Positions 9,141-17,794 of a stretch of 64,000 bases of DNA are shown here, piece by piece (the first letter of the stretch is position 1; each line of letters starts with the position of its first letter). The DNA lies in assembly GCA_020634335.1 (NCBI GenBank), contig JACKBY010000007.1, positions 112,075-176,074 on the forward strand. The letters are read 5' to 3'. Below the pieces are notes generated by a model. The model had not been told where the DNA came from. It saw only the letters and a list, made by a program, of their open reading frames with translations, and made no database searches. The translations under genes were made by a program, and so were the position numbers. The stretch comes from Promineifilum sp. (GTDB taxonomy: Bacteria > Chloroflexota > Anaerolineae > Promineifilales > Promineifilaceae).

Positions 9141-10703
9141 ATGACCCAGGAACGTAAATTTAAGGTTACTTATTCGACGCTGGCAAGCCCGGACCCCGAG
9201 TTGCACCGTCGCTATGACGAAGCCGCGGCCGATTTTCGGGCCAATGCCGGCCAGACCTATCCGATGTTTATCAACGGCGAAGAGCGACACGCCCAACAGA
9301 CCTTCGCCAAAGTTAGCCCGGCCGACAAGAACCTGGTGATGGGTTATTTTCAGAAGGGAACCGAGCAAGACGCCAACGATGCCGTGGCTGCGGCCAAGGC
9401 GGCCTTCCCCGGCTGGCGCGATACGCCCTGGCAAGAGCGTGTGGCAATCTTGCGACGCGCGGCCGATCTCATTAGCGACCGCCTCTTCAAGATGGGCGCG
9501 ATCATGAGTCTCGAAGTCGGCAAGAACAGGCTGGAGGCAATGGGCGATGTCGAGGAAACGGCCGACCTGATTCGCTACAATTGCGATGCCATCGAGGCCA
9601 ACAACGGTTTCTCCCGGCCCTTGAAGTCAGAAAGCGACCATCATCACAACCGCAGCGTCCTCAAACCGTATGGCGTCTGGGTGGTCATTTCGCCGTTTAA
9701 CTTCCCCGGCGCGCTGGCCGGCGGCCCCAGCAGCGCCGCGATGGTGGCCGGCAATACGGTCGTTTTCAAACCGGCGACCGACACGCCTTTCACCGGCTGG
9801 CTGTTGACCGAAGCCTTCCGCGATGCGGGTATTCCGGCCGGTGTGTTTAACTTCGTCACCGGCGGCGGCCGCAGCGTAGGCCAGACGCTCGTCGATCACC
9901 CGGACGTGGCCGGCATTACTTTTACCGGCAGCTACGACGTGGGCATGAATATCATCCGCACGTTTACCACGGGCCAATACCCAAGACCATGCGTAGCCGA
10001 AATGGGCGGCAAGAATCCGGCCATCATCAGCAATAAGGCCGATCTGGACAAGGCAGCTATGGGGGCCATGCGCTCTGCCTTCGGTCTGCAGGGACAAAAG
10101 TGCTCAGCCCTCTCGCGCATTTATGTTCACAAGGACGTCAAGGACGAATTCATGGAGAAATTCGTCGACTTGACCGCGAAGATCAACGTTGGCGATCCCA
10201 CCGACGCGAACAACTACATGGGCCCGGTCATCAACAAAAGCGCTTTAGAGGATTACCTGAATTTTGTCGATGACTTGCGGCAGCATGGGGACATCGTCTT
10301 CGGCGGCAAGGTATTAGACGAAACGGGTTACTACGTCGCACCGACTATCGCCACCAACGTGCCCGAAGATCACAAACTTTGGAAACAGGAGATGTTCCTG
10401 CCCATCGTCATGGTCGAGGAATTCGAGGATTTCGACGAAGCGATGAGAAAGGCCAATGACGTGGAATATGGCTTGACGGCCGGCTTCTTCAGTGAAGATG
10501 AAGATGAGGTGGAATGGTTCCTCGACAACATGGAGGCCGGCGTCCTTTATGTCAATCGTGCAGCAGGGGCCACAACCGGCGCGTGGCCCGGCTACCAGTC
10601 GTTCGGCGGTTGGAAGGGCAGCGGCTCCACCGGCAAAGCTGCGGGCAGCTTCTATTACGTGCAGCAGTACATGAAGGAACAGAGCCAGACCATCATCGAC
10701 TAG
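9141..10703 (+). CDS. L-glutamate gamma-semialdehyde (1-pyrroline-5-carboxylate) dehydrogenase-like aldehyde dehydrogenase
   Basis: This is a 520-residue NAD(P)+-dependent aldehyde dehydrogenase. The ATG at 9141 follows GAGGAG at good spacing. A frame extends back to 9054 but crosses the likely transcription start. Catalytic features are EMGGKN (general-base Glu287), GQKCSA (nucleophile Cys321) and an FKPATDTP cofactor-pocket segment. The N-terminal extension and overall length match P5C dehydrogenases of the PutA/RocA class, which oxidise glutamate semialdehyde to glutamate in proline, arginine and ornithine breakdown. Neighbours downstream (CoA transferase, class III aminotransferase) suit amino-acid catabolism. 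The exact substrate cannot be read from sequence. A perfect hairpin follows at 10717. Confidence 0.85.
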   Translation: MTQERKFKVTYSTLASPDPELHRRYDEAAADFRANAGQTYPMFINGEERHAQQTFAKVSPADKNLVMGYFQKGTEQDANDAVAAAKAAFPGWRDTPWQERVAILRRAADLISDRLFKMGAIMSLEVGKNRLEAMGDVEETADLIRYNCDAIEANNGFSRPLKSESDHHHNRSVLKPYGVWVVISPFNFPGALAGGPSSAAMVAGNTVVFKPATDTPFTGWLLTEAFRDAGIPAGVFNFVTGGGRSVGQTLVDHPDVAGITFTGSYDVGMNIIRTFTTGQYPRPCVAEMGGKNPAIISNKADLDKAAMGAMRSAFGLQGQKCSALSRIYVHKDVKDEFMEKFVDLTAKINVGDPTDANNYMGPVINKSALEDYLNFVDDLRQHGDIVFGGKVLDETGYYVAPTIATNVPEDHKLWKQEMFLPIVMVEEFEDFDEAMRKANDVEYGLTAGFFSEDEDEVEWFLDNMEAGVLYVNRAAGATTGAWPGYQSFGGWKGSGSTGKAAGSFYYVQQYMKEQSQTIID

Positions 10704-10716
10704 AACACGTTTAACC

Positions 10717-10753
10717 GACAGGTGGGCGTACATACTCATGTCGCCCACCTGTC
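10717..10753 (+). terminator. Strong hairpin without T tract between dehydrogenase and CoA-transferase genes
   Basis: GACAGGTGGGCG (10717-10728) and CGCCCACCTGTC (10742-10753) form a perfect 12-base-pair stem with a 13-base loop. No run of T follows, so it could be a weak terminator, an RNA-processing or stability element, or a block that lowers expression of the CoA-transferase genes relative to the dehydrogenase. Confidence 0.5.
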
Positions 10754-10780
10754 TGTCCGATTCACATAGAAGGTGAGACG

Positions 10781-11704
10781 ATGTCCACCACCGGCAAACT
10801 CGTCACCATGCGACAAGCCGTCGCCGACCATGTGCCCGACGGCTGCACCATCGCCATAGAAGGTTTCACGGCCTTCATTTGCTTCGCCGCCGCCCACGAG
10901 ATCATTCGCCAGCGCAAACGTGACCTCGTTCTCTGCCGTCTGACCCCCGATCTCATATACGATCAGATGATCGCTGCCGGCGTTGCCGCCAAGCTGGTCT
11001 TCAGCTATCTGGGCAACCCTGGTGTGGGCAGTCTGCATTGCATTCGCCGCGCCGTCGAGCATGGTGTGCCCCGGCCGCTGGCAATCGAAGAATATTCCCA
11101 CTTCGGCATGGTCGGCCGCTATATGGCGGGCGCGGCCAATCTGCCTTTTTTCCCCCTGCGCAGCTATCTGGGCAGCGACATGCCGGCGGCCAACGATCAA
11201 ATCCGCTTTGTCGATAGCCCCTATGGCGATGGATCAATCGCCGTCGTGCCGCCGCTAAAACCGGACGTGGCCTTTGTACACGCCCAACGAGCGGACGTGC
11301 ACGGCAATACCCATTTGTGGGGCCTGTTGGGCACGCAAAAAGAGGTAGCCTTTGCTTCTAAAAAAGTAGTTGTCGTCGTTGAAGAAATCGTCGATGAAGA
11401 GGTCATTCGGCGCGATCCGAACCGTACGCTCATCCCCGGCCTCATCGTCGACGCCGTGGTCTGCGAACCTTATGGCGCGCATCCCAGCTACGTTCAGGGC
11501 TACTACGACCGCGATAACGACTTCTACTTGAAGTGGGACGAATGGTCACGCGATCAGGCCGCAACAGAAGCATGGCTGGAGGAATGGGTCTACGCCCTGC
11601 CCGACCGCGCGGCCTATTTGGACAAGCTCGGTCGAGAGACCCTCGACCGCCTGGAACCCGGCAAACTTGAAGCTGATCCAGTCAACTATGGCCGCTATGG
11701 ATAA
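10781..11704 (+). CDS. CoA transferase subunit A (glutaconate CoA-transferase type)
   Basis: This is a 307-residue protein of the family I CoA-transferase alpha-subunit group. The N-terminus (LVTMRQAVADHVPDGCTIAIEGF) and the later KPDVAFVHAQRADVHGNTHLWG segment are typical of GctA-like subunits. The partner subunit is encoded at 12925 and carries the catalytic Glu. Together such enzymes move CoA between acyl-CoA and free acids such as glutaconate or acetate. IpdA-like hydrolases of steroid breakdown belong to the same superfamily and are the main alternative. The GTGAGACG ribosome site lies just upstream of ATG 10781. The 3' end overlaps the next gene. Confidence 0.85.
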   Translation: MSTTGKLVTMRQAVADHVPDGCTIAIEGFTAFICFAAAHEIIRQRKRDLVLCRLTPDLIYDQMIAAGVAAKLVFSYLGNPGVGSLHCIRRAVEHGVPRPLAIEEYSHFGMVGRYMAGAANLPFFPLRSYLGSDMPAANDQIRFVDSPYGDGSIAVVPPLKPDVAFVHAQRADVHGNTHLWGLLGTQKEVAFASKKVVVVVEEIVDEEVIRRDPNRTLIPGLIVDAVVCEPYGAHPSYVQGYYDRDNDFYLKWDEWSRDQAATEAWLEEWVYALPDRAAYLDKLGRETLDRLEPGKLEADPVNYGRYG

Positions 11705-12914
11705 GTCCGTGATGCCACCTCTGGACGCCTTCGGGCTTGACTACTTGCGCCTGGTACTGGAGATTGACGCCCACCACATGGACGGCTACGTCGATAGCTA
11801 TTACGGCCCGGATACGATCAAGGCCGAAGTGGAGGCCGCCCCACCCCAAAAGCCGGAAGCCCTGCTGGCGACCGTGGCCGACCTGCAAGCGCGCATTCCA
11901 GACGTCGATCCGGTCCGCGAGCAGTACTTGCGGGCCGAGCTACGCGCCATCGAGTGCACGGTGCGGATGCTGAACCACGAGACGTTTGATTACCTGGACG
12001 AGGTCTACCACATCTACGACGTGCGCCCGACACTGGTGGACGACTCCCGGTTCGAGGCCACGCATCGGGAGCTTGACCGCGTATTGCCTGCCGGAAAAGA
12101 TGGCGCAACGCTGGCGGAACGCCTCGATGCCTGGCACAAGCGCTTCGAGATCGCCGTCGAAAAGGCGTTGCCGTTGCTGGAATTGGTTCGGGCTGAAACT
12201 TATCAGCGAACGACCACCCTCATCGATCTGCCCTATAACGAGAGCATCGAAGTGACTCTGGTGCGAGACCGGCCCTGGGGCGCTTACAACTGGTATCTGG
12301 GCAACGGCCGATCCCTGATCGAATTTAACACGGATATACCATTGCAAGCCACTTCGCTATTAGGAACTTTTGCCCACGAAGGGTATCCCGGCCACCATAC
12401 CGAGGCCATGTTAAAAGAGAGAGCGCTCTATCTACAAAAAGGTTACGCGGAACAAGCGGCCATGCGCCTCCATTCCCCCGCAGCGGTCATTGCCGAGGGC
12501 ATCGCCACAACCGCGCTCGACATGATCTTTCCCGGCGGCGAGCATCACCAGTGGAACGCCGAGTTCTTGTTTCCGGCTGCGGGCATTGCCGCCGACGGTA
12601 CAACGGCCGAGACGCTGCATGGCGTCAGCGAAGCCGGCGAAGCGCTGCGCTACGTAACCGGCAACGCCGCCATTCTCTACCACACAGGACAAATAAACCG
12701 AGAGCAAGCCATCGAGTATATACGGACGTACGGGCTGGCAACGGCTGCGCGGGCCGCTAAGAGCTTTGACTTTCTGAGCCACCCGCTCTATCGCTCTTAC
12801 ATCTTCACCTACTCCATCGGCCACGATCTGATTATGAACACAGCCGATCCGGTGACGACTTTCCGCCGGCTTCTAACCGAGCAAGTATTGCCGTCTCACC
12901 TAATCACTTTATAG
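11697..12914 (+). CDS. DUF885-like putative zinc metallopeptidase
   Basis: This is a 405-residue predicted cytoplasmic protein. FAHEGYPGHHTEAML near residue 225 is an HExxxGHH signature like that of DUF885/M32-type metalloproteins, where the His residues and a downstream Glu bind zinc. EGIATTALDMIF, about 45 residues later, may supply the third ligand. The start is uncertain: ATG 11697 overlaps the preceding stop by 8 bases, ATG 11688 and TTG 11667 are in frame upstream, and ATG 11712 is in frame downstream. No strong ribosome site distinguishes them. The gene is unusual in sitting between the two CoA-transferase subunit genes. Its substrate is unknown. Confidence 0.7.
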   Translation: MDKSVMPPLDAFGLDYLRLVLEIDAHHMDGYVDSYYGPDTIKAEVEAAPPQKPEALLATVADLQARIPDVDPVREQYLRAELRAIECTVRMLNHETFDYLDEVYHIYDVRPTLVDDSRFEATHRELDRVLPAGKDGATLAERLDAWHKRFEIAVEKALPLLELVRAETYQRTTTLIDLPYNESIEVTLVRDRPWGAYNWYLGNGRSLIEFNTDIPLQATSLLGTFAHEGYPGHHTEAMLKERALYLQKGYAEQAAMRLHSPAAVIAEGIATTALDMIFPGGEHHQWNAEFLFPAAGIAADGTTAETLHGVSEAGEALRYVTGNAAILYHTGQINREQAIEYIRTYGLATAARAAKSFDFLSHPLYRSYIFTYSIGHDLIMNTADPVTTFRRLLTEQVLPSHLITL

Positions 12915-12924
12915 CAGGAAGCAC

Positions 12925-13695
12925 ATGGACGAGTCAAAGAAGATTACCTCATCCGAGTGGATGATCGTGGCGGCGTCGCGCGCCCTACAGGGTAGCCGCA
13001 CGGTCTTCGTCGGCGTCGGGCTGCCCAACATCGCCTGCAACCTGGCCCGGCGCACCCACTCCCCGGAAATGGAGCTTGTCTACGAGAGCGGCGTCTTTGG
13101 AGCGCAGCCGGCGCGCTTACCCCTTTCCATCGGCGATCCGACCCTGGTGAGCGGGGCAACATCCGTTGTCAGCATGGCCGACTTGTTCATGCTCTATCTG
13201 CAACGGGGCTTAATCGACATTGCCTTGCTGGGGGGCGCGCAGATCGACAGGTTCGGCAACCTCAACACGACGGTTATCGGCGACTACCACAAACCCAAGA
13301 TCCGCCTGCCCGGCTCCGGCGGGGCATGCGAGATCGCCATCAATGCCCGGCGCATCTTCATGATCATGCGCCTTTCCAAACGAGCGTTTGTGCCCAAAAT
13401 AGACTTTATGACCAGTCCCGGCCACCTCGACGGTGGGGATGAGCGCGTCCGACTGGGGATGCCCGGCTATGGGCCGGACAAGGTTATTACCGATAAAGCG
13501 CTTTTTACTTTCGACAATCCTGAACGGGAAATGACGCTGGCTGAACTGGCGCCAGGCGAAACAATCGAGAGCGTACAGGCCGTCATCGGCTGGCCGATAC
13601 GCGTAGCTAACCAGATACGACAAATGAGCCTACCCTCGGCCGCCGAGCTGACCGTCGTTCGCGAGCACCTTGATCCACAGGGGTTGTACCGTTGA
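12925..13695 (+). CDS. CoA transferase subunit B (glutaconate CoA-transferase type)
   Basis: This is a 256-residue beta subunit that pairs with the product of the gene at 10781. The conserved LVYESGVFGA segment places a Glu at residue 54, the same position as the catalytic Glu54 described for GctB of Acidaminococcus. That argues for a true CoA transferase over an IpdB-type hydrolase. GGAQIDRFGNLNTT and the glycine-rich SGGACEIA segment are further family marks. AGGAAG precedes ATG 12925. The stop overlaps the TTG start of the following hydrolase by four bases, so translation is coupled. Confidence 0.87.
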   Translation: MDESKKITSSEWMIVAASRALQGSRTVFVGVGLPNIACNLARRTHSPEMELVYESGVFGAQPARLPLSIGDPTLVSGATSVVSMADLFMLYLQRGLIDIALLGGAQIDRFGNLNTTVIGDYHKPKIRLPGSGGACEIAINARRIFMIMRLSKRAFVPKIDFMTSPGHLDGGDERVRLGMPGYGPDKVITDKALFTFDNPEREMTLAELAPGETIESVQAVIGWPIRVANQIRQMSLPSAAELTVVREHLDPQGLYR

Positions 13696-14474
13696 AACCC
13701 ATCACCCGCGTCGTTCGCTATATTCTTGCCGGCCTTCTGGTGCTTCTGGTGGCTGGGCTGGTCGTCGGAACGATCTACGTCATCGCCGCCAACAATCGCA
13801 ATGCCGCGCGGCCGGAGGCCGTAGCGGCCATGGCTGGGAATGAATTCGTTGCCGTCAGCGAGCCGGCCGACGAAGACTGGATCGTTTTCTCCCCCACCGG
13901 ACAAAACCCAACGACGGGTTTCATCATTTATCCCGGTGGTTTCGTGGACCCCGTCGCCTATGCGCCTGTGGCCCGTGATATTGCCGCCGCCGGATACCTG
14001 ACCATCATCGATCCAATGCCTCTAAATCTTGCCGTGCTCGGTCTTCAGGGAGCCGGCGACATTATCGACGGGTTCCCAGATATCACCGCGTGGGGCATTG
14101 GAGGTCATTCGCTGGGTGGGGCCATGGCCGCCGAGTTCACCTTTCGCAATCCGGGTGCGGTGCAGGGGTTGGCGTTGTGGGCCGCCTTTCCGGCGGCGAA
14201 CAGCGATTTGAGCACCTTCGACATCGAGGCAGTCTCGATTTACGGCGATGCCGACGGCGTCGCTGTGCTGGAAGACGTGCTGGATGGAGCCAATCGGCTC
14301 CCCGCCGACACCGTTTTCGTGCTCATCCCCGGCGGCAATCACACCCAATTTGGTCATTACGGCGAAGGATTGCAGCGGGGTGATAACCCTGCGACCATCG
14401 ACCGCAGCCAACAACAACAGATCGTGGTCGACGCCACAGCGGATATGCTGGCAACGATAAACCCTTCGAATTGA
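13692..14474 (+). CDS. Membrane-anchored alpha/beta hydrolase
   Basis: This is a 260-residue protein with an N-terminal transmembrane anchor (residues about 8-32) and an alpha/beta-hydrolase fold outside. The nucleophile elbow is GGHSLGG (Ser140). GGNHTQFGHYG near residue 216 supplies the catalytic His, and the acid is probably the Asp of IYGDADGV near residue 187. It resembles the dienelactone-hydrolase-like family often annotated as alpha/beta hydrolase fold-5. The start is TTG, in a TTGA overlap with the CoA-transferase B stop, so it belongs to that operon. The substrate is unknown. Confidence 0.8.
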   Translation: MKPITRVVRYILAGLLVLLVAGLVVGTIYVIAANNRNAARPEAVAAMAGNEFVAVSEPADEDWIVFSPTGQNPTTGFIIYPGGFVDPVAYAPVARDIAAAGYLTIIDPMPLNLAVLGLQGAGDIIDGFPDITAWGIGGHSLGGAMAAEFTFRNPGAVQGLALWAAFPAANSDLSTFDIEAVSIYGDADGVAVLEDVLDGANRLPADTVFVLIPGGNHTQFGHYGEGLQRGDNPATIDRSQQQQIVVDATADMLATINPSN

Positions 14475-14509
14475 GATCTAATCCCTTGGCGCGAATCGGA
14501 GCCTAAGCC

Positions 14510-15832
14510 ATGCTCTACTCCCATCCCTACGGCAACGTCTTCTATCGCACGATGAACCACCCCCGGCCGATGATCTCACACGGCGAGGGCATCTATCTCT
14601 ACGACGAGAGCGGCACGCGCTACATTGACGGCAGCGGCGGCCCCCTGGTCGTCAACGTGGGCCACGGTCGGACGGAAATCGTCGAGGCCATGAGCAAACA
14701 AGCCACGGCGGCCGCCTACGTCCATGCCATCATGTTCACCAGCGAGCCTCTGGAAACGTATGCCGCCGAGCTGGCCGCCGTCGTCTCCATGCCGGAACCA
14801 CGCTTCTATTTCCTCAGCAGCGGCTCCGAGGTCGTGGAAGGGGCCATCAAGCTGGCCCGCCAAATCCAGATCGCCCGTGGTGAGGAAAAGCGCCACATCG
14901 TCCTGAGCCGCTGGCAAAGCTACCACGGCATGACACTCGGCGCGCTGGCTGTTAGCGGTCGGGCTGCCCTCCGCGCACCCTACCTGGACATGTTCCACGA
15001 CGTGCCCCACATCCCCACGCCTTACACATATCGCTATCCCGCGACCGGCATCGAGCTGGCCAACAGGCTGGAGGAAGCCATCGAAGCCTATGGGGCTGAG
15101 AACATCGCCGGTTTCATCGCCGAACCCTTGAGTGGCGCGTCACTGGGGGCCGCACCTGCGCCAGACGACTACTGGCCTCGAATCCGGGAGATATGTGATC
15201 AATATGGCGTGCTGTTGATCGCGGATGAAGTGCTCGTCGGCATGGGACGCACCGGCAAATGGTGGGCACTGAATCACTGGAATGTCGCCCCCGACATCAT
15301 GGTTACCTCCAAGGGAACGGCCAGCGGCTATTTCCCCCTCGGTCTCATCGCCGCCAAGGGGGAAGACGTGGAACAGATTCGCCTCAAACTGGGCGATTTT
15401 AACCACGGAGGCACGTTTAGCCATCATGCCGTTGGCGCGGCGGCCGGATTAGCGACGCTGCGCATTCTGCAGCGCGAAAAACTTGTAGACAATTCGGCGG
15501 CTATGGGCATTGTATTGGAACATGCGTTACGGGAGCAACTGGGCGAGCATCCTCACGTGGGTGACATTCGCGGCCGCGGTCTCTTTTGGGGGATCGAACT
15601 GGTTGAGAATAGGAACACGAAAAAACCTTTCGCTCAGGACAAAGGGATAGCCCGACGGGTTTGGAATCGGGCCTTTGATATGGGCCTGGTCATCTACTAT
15701 TCGACCGGCTGCGCCGATGGAAAAAACGGTGACGTGATCATGCTCGGCCCGCCGTTGATCATCGATGCGTCACAGATAGAGGAGATGGTCGGCATCCTCC
15801 GCAACGCTTTGTACGCGGAATTGGGCGGCTAG
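14510..15832 (+). CDS. Class III PLP-dependent aminotransferase
   Basis: This is a 440-residue cytoplasmic aminotransferase of the ornithine/GABA/beta-alanine transaminase group. The phosphate-binding SSGSEVVEGAIKLAR segment, the LIADEVLVGMGRTG motif with the PLP-ring-binding Asp, and VTSKGTASGYFPLG with Schiff-base Lys268 are all present. It follows the CoA-transferase operon by 35 bases on the same strand. Together with the upstream semialdehyde dehydrogenase it could convert an omega-amino acid to its semialdehyde and acid, but the substrate is inferred. The stop shares the tetramer CTAG with the convergent alcohol dehydrogenase stop. Confidence 0.88.
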   Translation: MLYSHPYGNVFYRTMNHPRPMISHGEGIYLYDESGTRYIDGSGGPLVVNVGHGRTEIVEAMSKQATAAAYVHAIMFTSEPLETYAAELAAVVSMPEPRFYFLSSGSEVVEGAIKLARQIQIARGEEKRHIVLSRWQSYHGMTLGALAVSGRAALRAPYLDMFHDVPHIPTPYTYRYPATGIELANRLEEAIEAYGAENIAGFIAEPLSGASLGAAPAPDDYWPRIREICDQYGVLLIADEVLVGMGRTGKWWALNHWNVAPDIMVTSKGTASGYFPLGLIAAKGEDVEQIRLKLGDFNHGGTFSHHAVGAAAGLATLRILQREKLVDNSAAMGIVLEHALREQLGEHPHVGDIRGRGLFWGIELVENRNTKKPFAQDKGIARRVWNRAFDMGLVIYYSTGCADGKNGDVIMLGPPLIIDASQIEEMVGILRNALYAELGG

Positions 15833-16830
15833 TTCGGCCGTAACAATATCTTGCGAACGCCAGGTTGAGCGGCGTGGTCGAACGCGATCAGACCGTCGCT
15901 CAGTGAGTATTCGGCCTCGATCATCGGTCGCACCTGAACACCGATGCCGGCCGGAGCCTTCTGCGTCAAACTCGCGCTCATCGCCATCAGGCGCAGCGCC
16001 GGTTCAAAAGGCCCACAGCGCGATCCGACGACGGTCACTTCCCCCACCACCAGCTTGGTTAAATCGACATTGGCCCGGTTGTGAAACGTGCTCTTGAGAA
16101 CGAGCGTCCCCCGCGGCCGAACCAGACGCAACGAGTGGGCCAACCCCGCGTCGTTGCCGGTGGCCTCCACGACCAGATCAAAGCGATCATCCGGCTGTTC
16201 GTCCACCAGGCCGATCTCGAACCCTAACTGCTCGGGTAAGGCCAGTGATTCCGGCCGGCGACCGAGCACCACAACGTCACCCGCCGCCAGGGCCAACACC
16301 TGCGCGGCCAGCAAGCCCAGGCGGCCCGGCCCCACGACAGCCACACGTGACGTGGGGCGCGCGTTGACCTGCTCGCGGATGCGCAGGGCCGCGGCCAGCG
16401 GTTCAGTGAACACCGCGCATTCGTCCGCCACCACATCGGGAACGGGCAGTAAATTTACCAGAGGTAACGTAGCGAGATCGGCGAAGACGCCGTCACGATT
16501 GTGAATCCCTAGCGTGGTCCGGTTAGGGCAATGCTCCGGGCCGTCGCCCAGGCAGACGGCGCACTGACGACAACCAAGATTGATCGTGCCCACGACCCGG
16601 CGGCCGAGCCACTCGGACGACGCGGGAGACCCCGTTTGCTCGACCACGCCGACAAATTCATGGCCGAGTATCCCATTGAACCCGCCGGCATATCCCTTGA
16701 CAAGTTCCAGGTCGGTGGAACAAATGCCCGCCACAGTGACGCGGATAAGCGCCTCATCAATTTTCGGCTCGGGCTGCGGCCAGTCACTCTGATAAGAGAG
16801 TTTTCCGTCACGCAGTAACAGGGCTTGCAT
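15829..16830 (-). CDS. Zinc-dependent medium-chain alcohol dehydrogenase
   Basis: This is a 333-residue MDR-family oxidoreductase. GICSTDLELVKGY and GHEFVGVVEQ carry the catalytic zinc Cys/His/Glu set. GCRQCAVCLGDGPEHC holds the four Cys of the structural zinc lobe. VVGPGRLGLLAAQV (near residue 170) is a GxGxxG NAD(P) site. The closest groups are threonine, sorbitol and glucose dehydrogenases. It points against the aminotransferase gene and overlaps it by four bases (CTAG). It could oxidise or reduce an alcohol linked to the neighbouring semialdehyde chemistry, but that is only context. SecF follows 8 bases downstream of the divergent end. Confidence 0.85.
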   Translation of the reverse strand: MQALLLRDGKLSYQSDWPQPEPKIDEALIRVTVAGICSTDLELVKGYAGGFNGILGHEFVGVVEQTGSPASSEWLGRRVVGTINLGCRQCAVCLGDGPEHCPNRTTLGIHNRDGVFADLATLPLVNLLPVPDVVADECAVFTEPLAAALRIREQVNARPTSRVAVVGPGRLGLLAAQVLALAAGDVVVLGRRPESLALPEQLGFEIGLVDEQPDDRFDLVVEATGNDAGLAHSLRLVRPRGTLVLKSTFHNRANVDLTKLVVGEVTVVGSRCGPFEPALRLMAMSASLTQKAPAGIGVQVRPMIEAEYSLSDGLIAFDHAAQPGVRKILLRPN

Positions 16831-16837
16831 AAGCGGC

Positions 16838-17773
16838 TCAGGCAGTTTGTGCCCGGCTCTGAATACGCTCTTCCCAGGTCACCAGCAGCGGGACGGCGAT
16901 AAAAATCGAACTGTAAGTGCCCAGGAGCAAGCCGATGAACAATGTGGCGATAAAGGGGCGAATAGAGATGCCGCCAAACAGCAAAATCGCCACCATCACG
17001 AACATGGCGTTGAGTTGGGTCACCAGTGACCGGTGAATGGTCTCGACAATGGAGCGGTTGGCAATGAGATCGATCTTCTCGAAGGGTCGCCGGCCGATAT
17101 TCTCGCGCATCCGGTCAAAGAGGACGATGGTGTCCTGGAGCGAGAATCCGGCGATGGTCAGGACAGCCGTCAGAAACAGCGCATCAACTTCCCAACCCAG
17201 CAGCAGGCCGGTGATGGAGGCAAAGCCCAGGACGATGAACAGGTCGTGGAGAAGGGCAATGACGGCCGTCGTGCCATAGCGAAATGTATTGGGCACCTGC
17301 CTGAAGACGAGGACGATGTAGAACAGAATGACGATAGCCGAAAAAATCACGGCAATGATAGCGGCGCGGGTGACCTCGTTGCCGATGGCCGCGCTCACGC
17401 TCGTCACTTGCGAGGCTTCCTGGCGCAATGGGGTCATTTCATTCAACGCGTCGAGGATTGCTTGGGACGTTTCCGGAGAAACGAATTCTCCCCTGATCTG
17501 CCAGGCATTATCTAAGCCCTCGCCGCGCAAAGCGATGATCGCAGGGCTGGTGATACCAAACTGGGCGAAGACATCCCGTATGTCGTTCTCCTCAACCGGC
17601 TCTTCAAACTGGACTTCAAATCGCGTGCCGCTACGAAAATCAACGCCGACGCGAAACGGAGAGCCGGTTCGCGCCATCGAGATGAGGATCGCGCTCAGAC
17701 CCAGGCCCAGCAGAATAGCGGAGAAAATAAAATAGCGACGACGATTCTCTACAATATGATAAATGAAAGACAT
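16838..17773 (-). CDS. secF: Protein translocase subunit SecF
   Basis: This is a 311-residue inner-membrane protein with six predicted helices. GVDFRSGTRFEVQF near residue 45 is the first periplasmic family motif, and VLFDRMRENIGRRPFE plus the SLVTQLNAMFVMVAI segment are conserved SecF helix and loop motifs. SecF works with SecD to pull exported proteins off the SecYEG channel using the proton-motive force. secD ends 21 bases upstream on the same strand, giving the normal secD-secF order as separate genes. The start ATG 17773 follows GGGGAAAA. Confidence 0.95.
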   Translation of the reverse strand: MSFIYHIVENRRRYFIFSAILLGLGLSAILISMARTGSPFRVGVDFRSGTRFEVQFEEPVEENDIRDVFAQFGITSPAIIALRGEGLDNAWQIRGEFVSPETSQAILDALNEMTPLRQEASQVTSVSAAIGNEVTRAAIIAVIFSAIVILFYIVLVFRQVPNTFRYGTTAVIALLHDLFIVLGFASITGLLLGWEVDALFLTAVLTIAGFSLQDTIVLFDRMRENIGRRPFEKIDLIANRSIVETIHRSLVTQLNAMFVMVAILLFGGISIRPFIATLFIGLLLGTYSSIFIAVPLLVTWEERIQSRAQTA

Positions 17774-17794
17774 GACGAGTTTTCCCCGTGGGTA

